Origin: Carettochelys insculpta
Taxonomy: Eukaryota > Chordata > Testudines > Carettochelyidae
Direction: 5' to 3'
DNA length: 64,000 nucleotides
NCBI RefSeq assembly: GCF_033958435.1
Contig: NC_134161.1
Span: 16,740,001 to 16,804,000 of the forward strand
Shown in pieces: positions 23,607 to 36,237 of the stretch. Both the position numbers and the translations under genes were made by a program. Every line of letters starts with the position of its first letter. Within the stretch, counting starts at the first letter, position 1. The notes under the pieces are model-generated. The model made no database searches and had not been told where the DNA came from. It worked only from the letters and a program-made list of their open reading frames with translations.

Positions 23607-24811
23607 CTGCCCAGGAGAACGGGGAAGAGACCATTAGCCGTCATACCCGTGCTCTCCACCAGCTCTGCAGTACTTTACATAAGGACCAGCATCTCCCCAC
23701 TGGGAACCAGGGGCTGGACATGCTGGTGGACAGCTACAGCTTTCCCAGCGCTGGAAACAGGAGGCCCATCTCTGCCTGCCGCCAGACAGGGCTGTCTGAA
23801 CTCCAGGGCGACAGAGCTACCTTCAGCCTGAGAATACCATCTGGAGCTGGAGATGAGTGGTGTGTCACCTCCACGGCGCCTCTGACCGGAATTGCACACC
23901 AAGACATCTCTGGGACACTGGACCATGTCATGCATGTGCATCGCTGACAGAGGCCAGGAGCCATAGCGTCTCCAGGGCAGGGCAGACCCTCCTTCATGGT
24001 CTCTCACAGCCCAGGTCAGAGAAACCAACCTCCCCTCTCCGACAAGCTGGACACGTGTCAGATACAAACCCCAGCACCAGCCATTACAAACAGCAGCATG
24101 ATAAGAAACCTGCTGAGGCGTCCATAGCCTGTCACACCCATGATGGATGTTATTTACCAAGCTGGAGCCTAAGTCACTTTTTATTCCACCAGGTTATTTT
24201 CCAGGGCAGGGGAAGGGCAACCACCCAACAGCAAGCTCCAAGCAGGGAAAGCAGAGCCTTCCAGGACCGGAGCAAGGTGGTGGAATTGCAAGCGAGAGTT
24301 CCCCGACTCTGAGCAGTGATAATCGGAGTCAAAGGGAAAGGGTCAGTGTGTCCAGACACGTCCGCTCGGGAGCTTGGAATCACAGGCAAGAGGGAGTTGA
24401 GAAGAGCAGTCCCAGCTCCAGAGTCCTGGCCTACAGCAGGACAGCAGCTAGTGGGTAAAACTGAACAGCCCAGCCTGGGGTGCCTGTTCCTGTCTCCTCC
24501 TCTCTAGTCTCTGGCCGCCCAGACAAAGGGAATTCGGGGATCAATTAGACACTTCAGAGTTGTCTTCCCTGTGCCAGCAGCTCACCTACCTACAGCTCCA
24601 CGCCAGAGCCTTTGGACTGAGTCTCCTCTACAGCTCAGCTGAGAGCCAGCTGGCTTTTATCTCCAACTGAAGAGGCTCCTGCACGGAGCCCGAGAGGTCC
24701 CAGGTTTGAGTCTGGAAGGCTCGGGGTGTGGGAAGTGGAGGTAGCCCCCTAGGGAGTGGGGAGGCACCTGGGGAAGTGCAGCCTTCCCCAGTGGCACTCT
24801 GAAGGCCGTAC
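23607..24811. other. intron 4, no feature seen
   Basis: About 1.2 kb, no repeat recognised. Confidence 0.6.
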
Positions 24812-24890
24812 CTGATAAACATCCCAATGGCGTAGGCAACCAAGAAGGCATTGTCCAGCGCACCAAAGAGCTCCTTGTAGTTGGCCTGAT
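24812..24890 (-). CDS. SLC37A2: SLC37A2 exon 4 (helix 2, residues 78-103)
   Basis: Acceptor TTCCAG. The exon encodes QANYKELFGALDNAFLVAYA and then IGMFI, which is helix 2 with its approach. It ends with AG of Ser103 before a GTAC donor, a less common but valid site. 79 nt. Confidence 0.94.
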
Positions 24891-24991
24891 CTGGAAGGCA
24901 GGGGAGGGATAACTCAGTGATTTGAGCATTGGCCTTATCAGCCCAGGGTTGTGCATTCAGCCTTCAAGGAGACCTGTCAAAGGTCTGGGGC

Positions 24992-25087
24992 GGGTTAGGT
25001 TTAAAAGTCAGGGCTGGTGATTGGTCCTGCTGTGAGAGCAGGGGACTGGGCTCAATGACCTCCTGAGGTCCATCCAGCTCTATGAGA
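24992..25087 (+). repeat. CR1 3'-terminal fragment (intron 3)
   Basis: Carries GGTCCTGCTGTGAGAGCAGG and CTCAATGACCTCCTGAGGTC, the last 90 bp or so of a CR1. Confidence 0.8.
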
Positions 25088-26300
25088 GATCAGCAGACTG
25101 GATAGCCCTGCTTTCCCCGCCCCTGAACCTGGGCACACCTTGACACCCAGACGACAGGCTCACTGCCAGCTTTATTCATCACTTCATCTCCTTCCCCCCG
25201 ACCCCCGGGGCTACTGCTCACCACCACCACCCCCCACTCAGGTTCCTGCTCTGTGCCCTCAGCCAGGCTCAGGGACCCTCGGAGCTGAAATCCCACATGC
25301 CTTAGGGAACACAGCAGCAACTCGCGTTTTCTAACATTAACTCCCTGCTCTTCACCCCACCTCCCAGACACAACGTTCAGCTAGGCCATTTGCCAAGGGG
25401 ATTTAGGGCAGGAAGAGGGAATGGGCAGAGCCAGGACTCGGACTCAGGACTGCATCTCCTGCGCTCACGCCTCCAGGCCAGGGTTTCTCAGCTAGTGAGA
25501 CCCAAGAGGCATGAGGCAGGGGCTGCTCTCACAAGAGAAGTTGGGCGCTGTGTTCCCGGCCAGGCTGAGCCACCCAGCTTTCAGAAACAGGAGACCCCAT
25601 TCTGCTGCCAGGTCCATGCCTGCTTTACCCTGGGCATCCGCCCTTTGCACCTGGGACAGGGGATACAAGCACACTGCTCAGCCGGTTAATGGCCCCCGAT
25701 CGGCTACAATTAGCAACTGCCAAACCCAGGTGCTTTGGGACCCAGCCCTCAGCTAACACGCTAATGAGCCGCCTAAGTATGTTGTAAACACATTAAGGCT
25801 CTGGATTCAGGTCATTGCTCTGGTAAATACACTTGTGACCTGATTACTGATTGAATATTAAAAATGGCCAAACTTCCTGGGGTCACAGTCTAGGGTGGAG
25901 GCAGGCAGCCTGGCTCTAAGCAAAGGGGTCAGGCCCTGACAGCAACCCAGGGGCACCGAGGTGGTTGGCCCCAAGGACAGCGCTCCCACAAAGCTGGGGT
26001 CATAGCCCCAACACAGAGAGCACGCAGCGGAACGTGGGCAGGCTGAAGGGACAGAACAAGGGCTCCCAGGCAGGCAGCCCTCCGAGCAGTTCCAGGACCT
26101 GCCACCCAGCCAGACACCTTAGGCCACGGGGCTTTGGCCAGCTCGGGGCGCTGCTCAACCCCTCTGCGCCTGGCACAGAGCGCCGAAGGGAAGCACTCAT
26201 GGCTGCCCCTGGCACGCGAGAGAAGGGACCTGCACTCTCCCGCAGGGGGTTCTGGTCTGGCTCAGCGGGGCGGGGGCCCACAGCACTCAGGAGGACTTAC

Positions 26301-26388
26301 CAAAGGGCGCCCAGTCACACCAGGTGGTGCTGTTGGTGCCATTGGGGGCCAGGTTTCCCTCGGAGGAGCAGTTGGTGTGCAGCTCGCC
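26301..26388 (-). CDS. SLC37A2: SLC37A2 exon 3 (luminal loop 1, residues 48-77)
   Basis: CCACAG acceptor and GTAAGT donor. It encodes GELHTNCSSEGN and ends TWCDWAPF plus one base of Asp77. Three N-glycosylation sequons are visible: N53 (NCS), N63 (NGT) and N66 (NST). This is the first luminal loop, which varies among SLC37A2 orthologues, whereas the WC-WAPF ending is conserved. 88 nt, ending in phase 1. Confidence 0.93.
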
Positions 26389-26797
26389 CTGTGGACAGAA
26401 CAAGGGAAGAACAGGCTGGAGTCGGGGCCCCTTCGGAAGGAGTCACCAGCTTCATCACATGAGCAGAGGCATCTCCCACCTCATGTTTCCCTCCTGCATT
26501 CACACTGCCCATCCACAGCACCCCCGCCTGCTCTCAGCCCCCCAGACCCTGCTCCACCAGCTACTGCCTTTCAAGCGCCCCAGTGCCCAGGATGTCCTGA
26601 CAGAGGAGGTCTCCGCAATGCTTCCTGGCCATGTTCAGACACCAGCAACTGTGCTTAACAGCCCTGCACAAAGGTTTGAACCTACAGGACACAGACCCCC
26701 AAAGGAGAAACTGCTCAGACCAGCCGAGGAGATGCCTGAAGAAAACCTGGAGAGCCCTTTTCCTGCCCTGCTTCCTGTCACAGAGTGGGGGGTCCCC

Positions 26798-27180
26798 AGG
26801 CCCTGCCCCACCCACAGCCAGGCGGGACTCTCACCCAGCAGGGACACAGCGTAGAACAGACTTGTCAGCACAGGGACCAGAAGCCGTCAGCACCATCCAC
26901 CTTGGGAAGAGGGGCCCAGAGGGGTCCCTGAGCCGGGCCCTGGCCCCCTTCCTCCCTCTCCAGCCAGCCCAGACTGCCCCACTCACCAGCCCAGTTCCAG
27001 TCCCAACCAGCCAGGCCCCTCCTCCCACCCTTGGCCTGTTTGCCAGGGAAGAAAGGGGTCACCTGGCTGCCTGGGTTACAAAGAGCAGGGAGGGCCATTG
27101 CCTACGTGTGAGGAGTCAGCACACCCAAACTCCCCTCCCCACTGTGCACTGGTGCTGTGCCTGGGGAAACTGAGGCACAC
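26798..27180 (+). repeat. inverted duplicate copy B (intron 2)
   Basis: Partner of 8365-8786, in inverse orientation, about 18.4 kb away. The two lie in introns 2 and 11 and bracket exons 3-11 of SLC37A2. Confidence 0.9.
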
Positions 27181-27485
27181 ACCTCCGGTTACCACAGGAC
27201 AGTAGGAACCACATGCAACATAACCAGGGGAATGAAATCCTCACAGACCCAGTTCGGCGCACTGCCAAGCAGCCTCTCAGTGAGACGCACTAGGGCGAGA
27301 CACTGCCGGCTGTGAGACAGGCCGTTGGCAGGCCCACGTGCTGGCACTGAGGGAGGGCTGCAACGTGTCAGACTAGAGCATTACCCGTGGGCTGGGGGGC
27401 TGGCCAGAACAGGGCTCGTTCCTCGCAGGACTCTCCCCTGGCGAGACAGGCTGCCGCAGGCGTTACGCTCCAGGGCTGCACTTAC

Positions 27486-27567
27486 CTTCACAATGCTGAT
27501 GGGCTTGCGAGAGAGATGGAAACTGGTGTAAAACATGAAAGTCAGCACAAGCGTCAGCCCCCGATAC
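27486..27567 (-). CDS. SLC37A2: SLC37A2 exon 2 (helix 1, residues 21-47)
   Basis: The acceptor CTCAG precedes the exon, and the donor GTAAG follows the codon for Lys47. It encodes helix 1 (RGLTLVLTFMFYTSFH) and the strongly conserved LSRKPISIVK. Arg40 sits where the family has its conserved Arg after helix 1, an Arg that in SLC37A4 is needed for phosphate binding (inferred equivalence). The exon is 82 nt; it completes the split Trp and ends in phase 0. Confidence 0.95.
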
Positions 27568-30500
27568 CTGAGCGGGGAAAGCGAGAGAGACCAGGCGTTA
27601 CAATGGAGGGCTGAGCTCCTTGGCCTAGCGCAGGAGGCGTCTCGTTGGCGCTGGGTGTGGGGCCGGGACTAGTGCGGTTAGAGCTCTGCCATGGAAGAGC
27701 TGGGGACAAGCCACCAGCCTGGAGCAGGGGCCCCATCCCAGAGATGCCCTGGCCACAAGGGCAGGACCCACTCCCCATAGATCAAGGTCGAGGGGAGCAT
27801 GGCCTGAACACCGCTGCGGCTCCGCCTCGAGTGGGTCCAAAACCAGCATTCTCCCCCCATCACACTCCAAGTAGCACTCAGCTGGCAGGTGCCACCGCGT
27901 ATTGCATCCCACCGCCGGGGCTGCAGAGGCAGGGTACTGCTGGGTTAGGCCACAGACGTTACACACGACAGACACAGATGGGCCAGAGGGGATCTATTCA
28001 CGTATGGTGCTTGGTTAAGCAAACTAGGTACAGCAAGCTTGAGATTTCAATTCCCTAATGGTCCCATTCCAAGACCCTCTCACACCGGTTTGCAGAAAGC
28101 CTTTGCTATTTACAAGGGCCTTCGCCTTTCTGCCATACATGTGGGTTCAGCATTTCAGGAGTGGTAAGATTTTTGGCTTCTATTTCCCTTCCCGTGCCCC
28201 TTGGCGAAGCAGTGGCTGCCTTCCTAGACAACTGATGATGCTGGTCTCACAGCAGCATGGCGGCAGCAGATATTGTGGGGGGCAGGCCTAGAGCTGTCAG
28301 AACAGGGGTAAAATTGTGCTCTGGTGAGGTGTGGGAGGGGAATGTGTGTGAGGAGAGAGAGAAAGGAGCAGAACAGCCTGGATTCAGCATATGGCCCCAG
28401 AGATCCATTTCTCCTTCCCTTAGGGACACCATACGGAGCTAGGGCTCCCCAAACTGTCGGGGTGGTGAGAGGGGAGCGCTCCAATCCCCTGCACCATTCC
28501 AGACCAGTAGCCCACATGGCCTTGGCCTGCACCAGCTACTCTAGCTAGTCCAGTAACTCGACAGACAGCTCTCCAGAGGCTGAGGGCTCAAAAGCCACTC
28601 CTGAGAGACTGCTCTCATCGTGTCTAAATAACATGTCTTTCCCCCGTTCTGCTTTTAAACCAAACAAACTGCGCACACGGCCACAGGCAGAAGCGTTACA
28701 TAAAACCCTGCAAGTACAGAGCAAGCGCTCAAAACTTGGGAAATGCAAGATTTACTGTTACCCAGCAACCTTCGTTTGGTGCCCTCGTGTACTTGTCTAC
28801 AATGGTATTTAGTCCCATGAATATATGTACATTTCCCCTGCCTGCCCACAGGACCCCTAATTCATTCAGTGAGGACGGGTGCACAAGGGAATGAAATGAA
28901 GGTTGCCTAACTCACAAGTGCTTGATGCAGTAACCTAAATAGCTTTGAACGTTTTGATCATTTGTCTTCAGTTTTTACCTGTAAATATTTTATTATTTCA
29001 ATAAAAAACAAAAGCCACCAAGGCTGGGGCCCCATTGTCCTGGGTAAACACAAAGACCTGTGCCCTGAAGGCTGAGAACAAAGACACAACAAGGGAAGGG
29101 AGGGGACAACAGATGACACTAGCAAGCAGAAGAGCCTGTGGTGGTATTTCAGGTGAGGCTGTAGCTGGTCCCTTGCCTCACTTGGTCACCCTCAGGGCAA
29201 GGGTGAGTGTGGAGCTACCACAGGAGGCTGCTTGGGAAGCAATCCCGAGGTGGCTGGAAAGAAGCTGCTTGGTGGGCGGCGGAGCCATGAAACACCAGCA
29301 GAAGGAAACGGCAGTTCCATGACGTGATAAGTGGTTAGCCCAGTCAAGCAGGGTGGGGTCAAACAATGAAGGGTCTGAAGACGAAAGCAAGACACTTGCA
29401 TGGGTAAATGGGAGACCACAGGGGGATCCAGATGGGGCAGACGGGTCCGAGCTAGCCATGGTGGCGGTTTTGGCACTGCCAGACCTGAGTGGAGCAGGAG
29501 CGTGGCGGGACACCGGGTAGCCTCTGGCTACGTGGGTGGAGAGAAAAGACTGGATTTCAGAGAGGTCCAGGAGGAAGTGGCACGACTTAGATGTAGTTGG
29601 ACTGTGCAGGCCTGGGGAGAGGGACCTGGCAACCAGACACCCTGCGACACTTGGAGGGCACCAGTTTGCCCACCGTACTGAGAACCAGGAGATGGAGTCC
29701 AAAAGGTGACTATGGGCATCTGCAGTGGCCCCAGGCAGGCCAGCTGAGGCTGGACCCATGGTACAAATGTACATCAGGAGAACCAGGCCATTCTACTGAG
29801 CTCGCCCCCACAGACAGCACCGAGGGGTGAGCTCCCAGGGAGATGCAGTACCTACACCAACAGCAGTTCTGCTGTTGGCCCCAGCAGCATTTGCACAAGT
29901 GCTGCAGGTGTGAATGAGGTTTGAGATACGGGACTGGACAGAGGAGAGAGCTCGGCTGCAGAGAGGTACGTCAGAGCCAACAGCAGAGAGATGAGAGTCC
30001 GGGCCAGCCAGAGCTCCGCAGAGGGCGTTATGGCAAAAAGGACAGAGCCTTGCAGGAGGCTAATCTGAAACTGAGCATGTATTGAGACTGGAACACGTCA
30101 CCTTCGAAGCTGAGAGCACACGGGCGTTTCTCAAACACCAGCCCTGCCTGCACAGTGAGCTGCTCGAGGCACCATCAGAGATAGGAGAGCCTGAAAACCC
30201 GGGGGGGGGGAGGAAGAGGACAAATGCCAAAAGTTAGGAGTTGTCACTGTCTCAGGCCTGTGGCGGGGCTAGGAAGGACACAGCCATCTCTGGGATGGAG
30301 GGCCGGGGAATCAGCCCTCCCTGCTCACATTGAGAGCTGAACTGTAACACTGCTTGCTCCACGGAGGGGCACAGAGGCATGGCCAGAGAGCAGAGAATGG
30401 GCCAGACCTGGGCAAGCTCTGGCACGACTGTGGAATGAAACATCACAGAACTCGGGACTAGCCCAGGCCTTTCCACACCTCACTGTCACCAAGTGCCAGG

Positions 30501-32755
30501 CTCATTCCTAGACCGGGGGTCTCTAAGTGACACCCAGCAGTGCTCACGCAGGTCACACGCTGCAAACCGGAACCCCGCTCAGGTGCACACGGCCACTGGC
30601 GAGAGAACACAGCCACGACCGGAGGGGCACAGGTTCATAGGGCGATAAGTGAGCCACACGAACCTGTCCAGCAGAGGAACGGAGAAGGGAGGTGGGATAG
30701 TGGTCGGGGGCCAGCCAGGGGCAACAGCAAGTTTGGTTCTGGGAGGAAAAGGAATCTGGCGGCAGCGAGAGGAGCAGCAGAAGCCAACTGGGCAGGAGAG
30801 GAGGACCCAGGAGAGCCAGCAGGATGTCTCAGGGGCTGGGAAGGAGACAGCGCGTGGTACAGGGGACAACCGTCAGGGTTGGCTCTCACAGGGCCGGCTG
30901 ATTTCTTCACAGGAAGAGGATGCGGCCCTTGGTACTGACCCACCCCAAAGATCTCTGCTGCAGCTCGCTGCCCCTTGGTGCTCCCCAGGCCAGGCTCAGC
31001 ACCACTGCTTCTGCCTGCCCACAGCACAGCCGCTTCTTCAGCCCACTCCCCGTCCTTGGGACGGCTCCGGTGGGATGCAGCTACATTCACAAGTTCTCAG
31101 CTCACATCCAGTTACAGAACTGCTGTGCCTCCTGACTGGGAGCACCAGAAATAAGCTGGTTCCGAGCCATTGCCAACATCACCCCCCAGCACCAGACATC
31201 TGCTCAGTCCTGCTTAGAAAATAAGTCATTTGCTTATGGCCTTCCTATGAAGAACTCAGCCAGCCCTGTAAGAGCCATCCCTGATGGTTGTCCCCGTCCA
31301 CGTGTGCCGTCTCCTTCCCAGGCCCTGAAACATTCTGACGGCTGTTGTCTTCTGGCAATTGCTCAGTCCAGCCACTAGTCTGAGACCTTCCTGGCCCAGC
31401 ATGTTCATTTGTGCTAGTTACTGCTGGACACCGCATTCTCCAGTGGGGAGGATGCTCTTTGCTCAGGAGCATCAGTCCTACGTGGAGTGTCTCTTTCCCT
31501 ACCTGGGTAGCGACACACAGGGAACCAGGCACTAGCTGCAAGCCTGTCCTCCTTGGGCTGGAGACATGGTGGTCTATAGGGTACAATCTGCTTTTTGATG
31601 CAAGTCCTTGAGATCTTGCATGTCAGCACAAATGTGTGGCTATGCAGTCCAAGGTCCAGGCCAGCAGGTTCCTGTCCCTCCCAGACCCAAACAGCCCTGA
31701 AGCTGTGGGAGAGGGGCTGGAGCGAGAACAAAAGTTGCTAAGAGGAAAGCAGGAGAGGCTCACCAGCACCCAAGGAAAGGAGAGAGCTCAGCCTCCAATC
31801 TCTCCCTGGGGGGCCCTACCACCAATGGCCAACAGCAACTGCTGGTCAAAGTGTGGATGTGACAACCTTGACTGGTCTCCACCTCTTTGAACTAGGACTT
31901 GCTGCTCTTAGGGGTGGGTTAGGCCCAGGGAGGGCAAGCAGAGGTCACCTTGCTCTGTTGAGCTGGCTCCAGCAGGGCTGGAGATGAATGGTTAATATTG
32001 TAATGGGACTGGGACAGCTCTGGTCTGAGCAGCCCAGCATCTCTCAGTGCTACCAGATAGGAAGCAGAGAGTCTCCCTAGTGCAGGGGAATCTGGGGGAC
32101 CAAGTGACCACAGACCAGCTGCACTAGCAGAGCTTTGTCCTGACCTCACAGCATGTCTTCCCAGGTCTCAATCCATTCACGGACAGGCAACTGTTGAAAT
32201 GGCTCCCTCTAGATCCTGGCTCCCTGTGCGCCTCAGGATCAAGCCCAATTTATTGCTTTTTACTTCCTATTGCTCCATGGAGCCAACTGAGGGATGGGAC
32301 AAATCTATTCCTTCTTGTTTGTTAGAGTTCCAGCGTCACAGCTACGCAAGCCCAGGAAGGTTGCCCAGGAGTCTCTGAGTGCAGAACTCAGCCTATGGAA
32401 CTTTTATTGCAGCTAATGCACAAAGCAATCAGTACCCACTTGGGCTCCCACTGCCAGGCTGAATTTGCTGGTCTGGCAGATAGGAGAGCCTGTTTTGAAT
32501 TTGTAAATTGAATATACTTAGCATGGAGCCCAAGGGACAAAACAGGGCTCAGGACGCCAGACTTTTAGGGTGTGTGCGACAATGGACCCAACCGTCCACC
32601 GATGTGGCAAGTTAATGGGCAGGGAGGCAGGCTAGAGAAAGTCCCACTCCCTATGTCTACAACAGACAGAGCCAGCCCCTTGGCCGGGGATCCTTGGCCT
32701 TCTCGTGAAAATGCCACCCTCTTGGCCTGTTCTGGGAAGAGATTGTTTGCACGGG
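27568..32755. other. intron 1, gene-proximal part, nothing certain
   Basis: About 5.2 kb without a repeat or gene I can name. No open frame resembles a known protein. A short G-run lies at about 30202. Confidence 0.45.
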
Positions 32756-32761
32756 TGGGGT

Positions 32762-32882
32762 AGCCAGCTTGGTCCCTGTATACTAGAGAGACAAGGTGTG
32801 GGAGGTAACTTGTTGGACCAACTTCTGTGGGTGAGACAGAAGCTGTGGCGCTCAGACAGGGCTCTCCCACAGGTCTGGGAGA
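32762..32882 (-). repeat. retroelement tail (intron 1)
   Basis: Reads CTTGGTCCCTGTATACTAGA, then GTAACTTGTTGGACCAACTT, the antisense of a dispersed reptile retroelement tail I recall as ending in TTGGTCCAATAAAAGATATT. Class uncertain, possibly Penelope-like. Confidence 0.55.
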
Positions 32883-33024
32883 GACTGAAGACCAAGAGAG
32901 CGGCATGGATTTATCCCAGGAAGGAGAAACCAAGTGGTACCACTGAAAGCCAACAAGCTCAAGGACAGAGGGTCAGGCCTTAGAGCCATGTTATGTTTAC
33001 AGTATACCCCATGGCTAAAGAGAT

Positions 33025-33347
33025 CTCTCTAACCCGACACTCTTGGGACCCGACCTGTGCCAGATGGGAGAACTTAACAGATCATGGGAGGTCAACATTG
33101 TCTAGCACTTTACCAACGCTTCCACTGCTTACTGGGCTCTGAAAAGACATTCAGGGGTAAATTACAGCTAGAATAACAGCACAGAACACACAGACAGGAC
33201 TGGTGGCTGGAAACAAACTTTCTGGGGCCTCAGGAAACCTGGCCACAGCCATGATAACTAACTGAACGTGGTTAACTAAAATCATGCCAGATTACGGATG
33301 TTGCCAGATGAGAGACTGTCAGACTAGAGAGGTTCAACCTGTACTTG
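33025..33347 (+). repeat. ITR element, family A, copy 2
   Basis: Contains ATTCAGGGGTAAATTACAGC and CAGGACTGGTGGCTGGAAAC and ends AGACTAGAGAGGTTCAACCT. The left end (GATCTCTCTAACCCGACACT) is a degraded inverse of the right. A small non-autonomous DNA transposon is likely. Confidence 0.78.
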
Positions 33348-33904
33348 GATTCCCGCCCCGCCCCACAAGAATGCAGAGAAGTAGTCAGGTTCTACTCAAA
33401 TGCCATTCACAATCCCAGAGCAGGTATGGATCTTTTCAGAACAAAAAGCATCAGTCATTACATAGCTACAATGGCATCAAAAGACCCATCTTTCGGCTTC
33501 ACAGCCAACGTTCCTTTAAGATGAAGGGGGCAGTTCACCTATTGGATCCCCCCTCATTCACCAAGTGCTAGCCGTCCCGAAAGCAGTTCAGTTTGTCCAG
33601 AAAGATCTGGCTATCACAAATTCTGTTACCTTCTTTTTTGATGTAAAAAGTGTGCTACTGGGGACAGGAGTTAGGCCTGAAGGCTGCAGGCTGTTACGGG
33701 ATCTTGGCAGTTGTTTCTCCTTTCTACAAGTGCACAGCAGAGTTTGCTCTCCTCCATGCATCTTACACCTCTATAGTTTTAAAAATCACACGGAAAACTA
33801 GGATGACAGATTCAGCGATGACTGGTGTGGCCTCCATGACCAAGCTAAGGGCAGATAACCAGGAAACAAGTTAATTCAGGCTTGGTGTTCCATCTTTACC
33901 AGAA

Positions 33905-34058
33905 GCTGTCGTTGCCAGATGCAGTTGCATCTGACGAAGCAGGTCTTTGCCCACGAAAGCTTATGCTCCAAAATATCTGGTAGTCTCTAAGGTGCCACAA
34001 GACTTGTTGTTGTTTTTGAAGATACAGACTAACACGGCTCCCTCTCTCAGACCTGCTA
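33905..34058 (+). repeat. Penelope-like element 3' tail, family 1
   Basis: GTTGCATCTGACGAAGCAGG, CCCACGAAAGCTTATGCTCC and ATACAGACTAACACGGCTCC in order; same family as 21275-21405 and, in antisense, about 59575-59665. Confidence 0.75.
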
Positions 34059-34371
34059 CCAGAAGATAGTTTCACATATCTCCATAACAAAGCCAGGGAA
34101 AACCTTCAGGCTGCCATTTTAAGTCCTGAGTGTCACAACCCTCCTCATGCGTTAGCGAGGCCAACAGTCTCCTCTTTTGCTTGTCATAATGTCCACATAC
34201 AGGTCGCTATAGAAGTGTGCATGAAAAGCCAAACTAGGAGCTAACGTACAGGCAGGGGCAGCTCTCAGAGCAGGGCCTTAAAAAAAGCCCACTTCAAATG
34301 AACAACGAACAGTGGGGCTAAGGGGACGTTTCGTCCCGTCTGTGCAGCTGGACGGACAGAGCAGCTCACGG

Positions 34372-34393
34372 CAAGGCAAGGCAAGGCAAGGCG
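34372..34393. repeat. (GGCAA)4 microsatellite
   Basis: Four tandem GGCAA copies in intron 1. Confidence 0.9.
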
Positions 34394-35419
34394 CTCCGTG
34401 TAACATTCGAGAGACCAGAGCAGCTCCCGACCATTCCGTTCCTCTGGACTGATCATTGCAAGGCAGTCACAGAACTACTGCCGGAACAGCACAATTAGCT
34501 CAGCCTGCCCCAAAACTGCACGTGCAGGGCTGCTCCCTACAGGGCGCATGGCACTGTGATCCCATATCCCGCAGTACGCTAGAATGAGCTCTCAGGGAAT
34601 AGCTGCAACACTGAAAACTCCAGGCACTCTCTGCCTGCTCTATGAACTTTTCAGTGGCTCCCACGAGTGCCTAAGTAAAGCAGGCCCTCCTCACGCAAGT
34701 CTTCACCTGGCAGCTAATTCCTCCTTCGACAAGAGGTTACAAATTAGACAGAGGGCTTGTCAGGCAGGCAGAGAATGACATAGCGTAATCCAACAGCCGG
34801 CAGCAGACACTGGGCAAACACACACCACAGAATTAAGGAGCATTGTTAACGGGCGACATTGATTAAGTGCGAGAACAACCTGCCCAGGACCGCGGGTGAT
34901 TCCCCACCATAAGCATGTTTTAAATACTCACCTTCAAATATTTTTCTAGCATCGTGCTTGGCTCATCCGTAGCTATTGGACTGAACCAAATTAATTCAGG
35001 GAGAGGCTGTGGCCTGTGTTACGAAGGCTGGACTAAATGTTCAACACCGATCACTTCTGGCCTTAAAAAAAATCTATGAACTAACACAGGTAGGCAAAAT
35101 AGAGCCCCCAGGGCAGATCCAACCCACTCAGCGCTGGGATCCAGCGCACCTGGTACTCCATGTGGTGCCCCCGGGCAGTGGGGTTCCACTCACCGCCCCT
35201 GCCCCCAGCGCTACCTTCGCAGCGCTCATTGGCTGGAAGCCAGCCAATGGGAGCTGCATGGGTTGTGCTTGGCGGCCCAGGCAGCTTGGGGAGCCCCATC
35301 CCCCAAAGGCGCACACTGCACAGAGACACACGCTGACCCCAGCAACTGGCCACTTCACGAAGTGTAGCGGGCAGTGGCAGCCAGCCCAAGGATGCTACTG
35401 GCCAGGCGCTGCCTAATGT

Positions 35420-35600
35420 AAGAGCCTCTCAGCCACAGCCTGCACCTGCCACCACCCCCTGCCTCCCAACCCCCAGACAAGCACCTCTCCCTGCTCACAA
35501 CTCCCTTCCAGACCCTGCAAGTCCTCCTACAACCCTCCCCCAAGTTGGATCCACTCCTGCATCCAGCCTCCCCCCACCCCCCCACAGGGCCTCCGTTCAC
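35420..35600. repeat. C-rich low-complexity tract
   Basis: CCCAACCCCCAGAC and CCTCCCCCCACCCCCCC-type sequence. It looks like a decayed relative of the G-rich minisatellites, in inverse orientation. Confidence 0.5.
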
Positions 35601-36184
35601 ATCGTGGACAAGTGGAGCTCTTGACAACTCCATCCATTTTTGGAGCGACGCCCTGGCCCCCAGCCAAGAAATTATTGCCTGTCCCTGAAGTAGCAGGGAG
35701 CACTGTTCAGAAGTGTGAGGAGCTGCTCCAAGGTTGAGTAAAGGCAGCAGAAATCTGCAAGAGACTCCGAGGTTTTGATGCAAGGACAGCAGTTCATGTA
35801 TCAGCTGTTTATCTGGAGCAGATTCCATTGCAATGAGCATATTTCCATGTCAGTGTTTCCCTCAGACAGAGCAGCTGAACCACAGAATGACTAATATGTT
35901 TCCAGTGTCACATGGGAGCCGCAGTGGAATTACAGCCTCCCTGTGACCAACCTCCACGCAAGCCCTGCTGTGTGCTGATAGGCAAGGAAAGACAGGACAA
36001 GGGAAAAAAGAGTCAGAGAGGGCTCCCAGGACTCAGTGTGGCGCAGGAAGGATGAGCAAGACTCAGCACCCTTGTCCATCGGGATCACACTCAGACAGGC
36101 TGGCCCATGCCCAGACTCCAGGTCTGTACCAAGAAAAACAGACTCTCCATAACCTGAAAAACAAGCAGAGGGGGAGATTGAAGG

Positions 36185-36237
36185 AAGGTCTGGGTCTGGG
36201 TCTGGGTCTAGGTCTGGGCCTGGGCCTGGGCCTGGGC
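36185..36237. repeat. GGGTCT/GGGCCT hexanucleotide repeat
   Basis: About four GGTCTG hexamers followed by about four GGCCTG hexamers, with one interruption (TAGGTC). Intron 1. Confidence 0.92.

Noticed and set aside
26631..27173. Plus-strand frame of 180 codons, similar to a minus-strand frame at 8313-8801
   Set aside because: The similarity is due to the inverted DNA duplication; there is no codon-level conservation or known domain, and both lie in introns.
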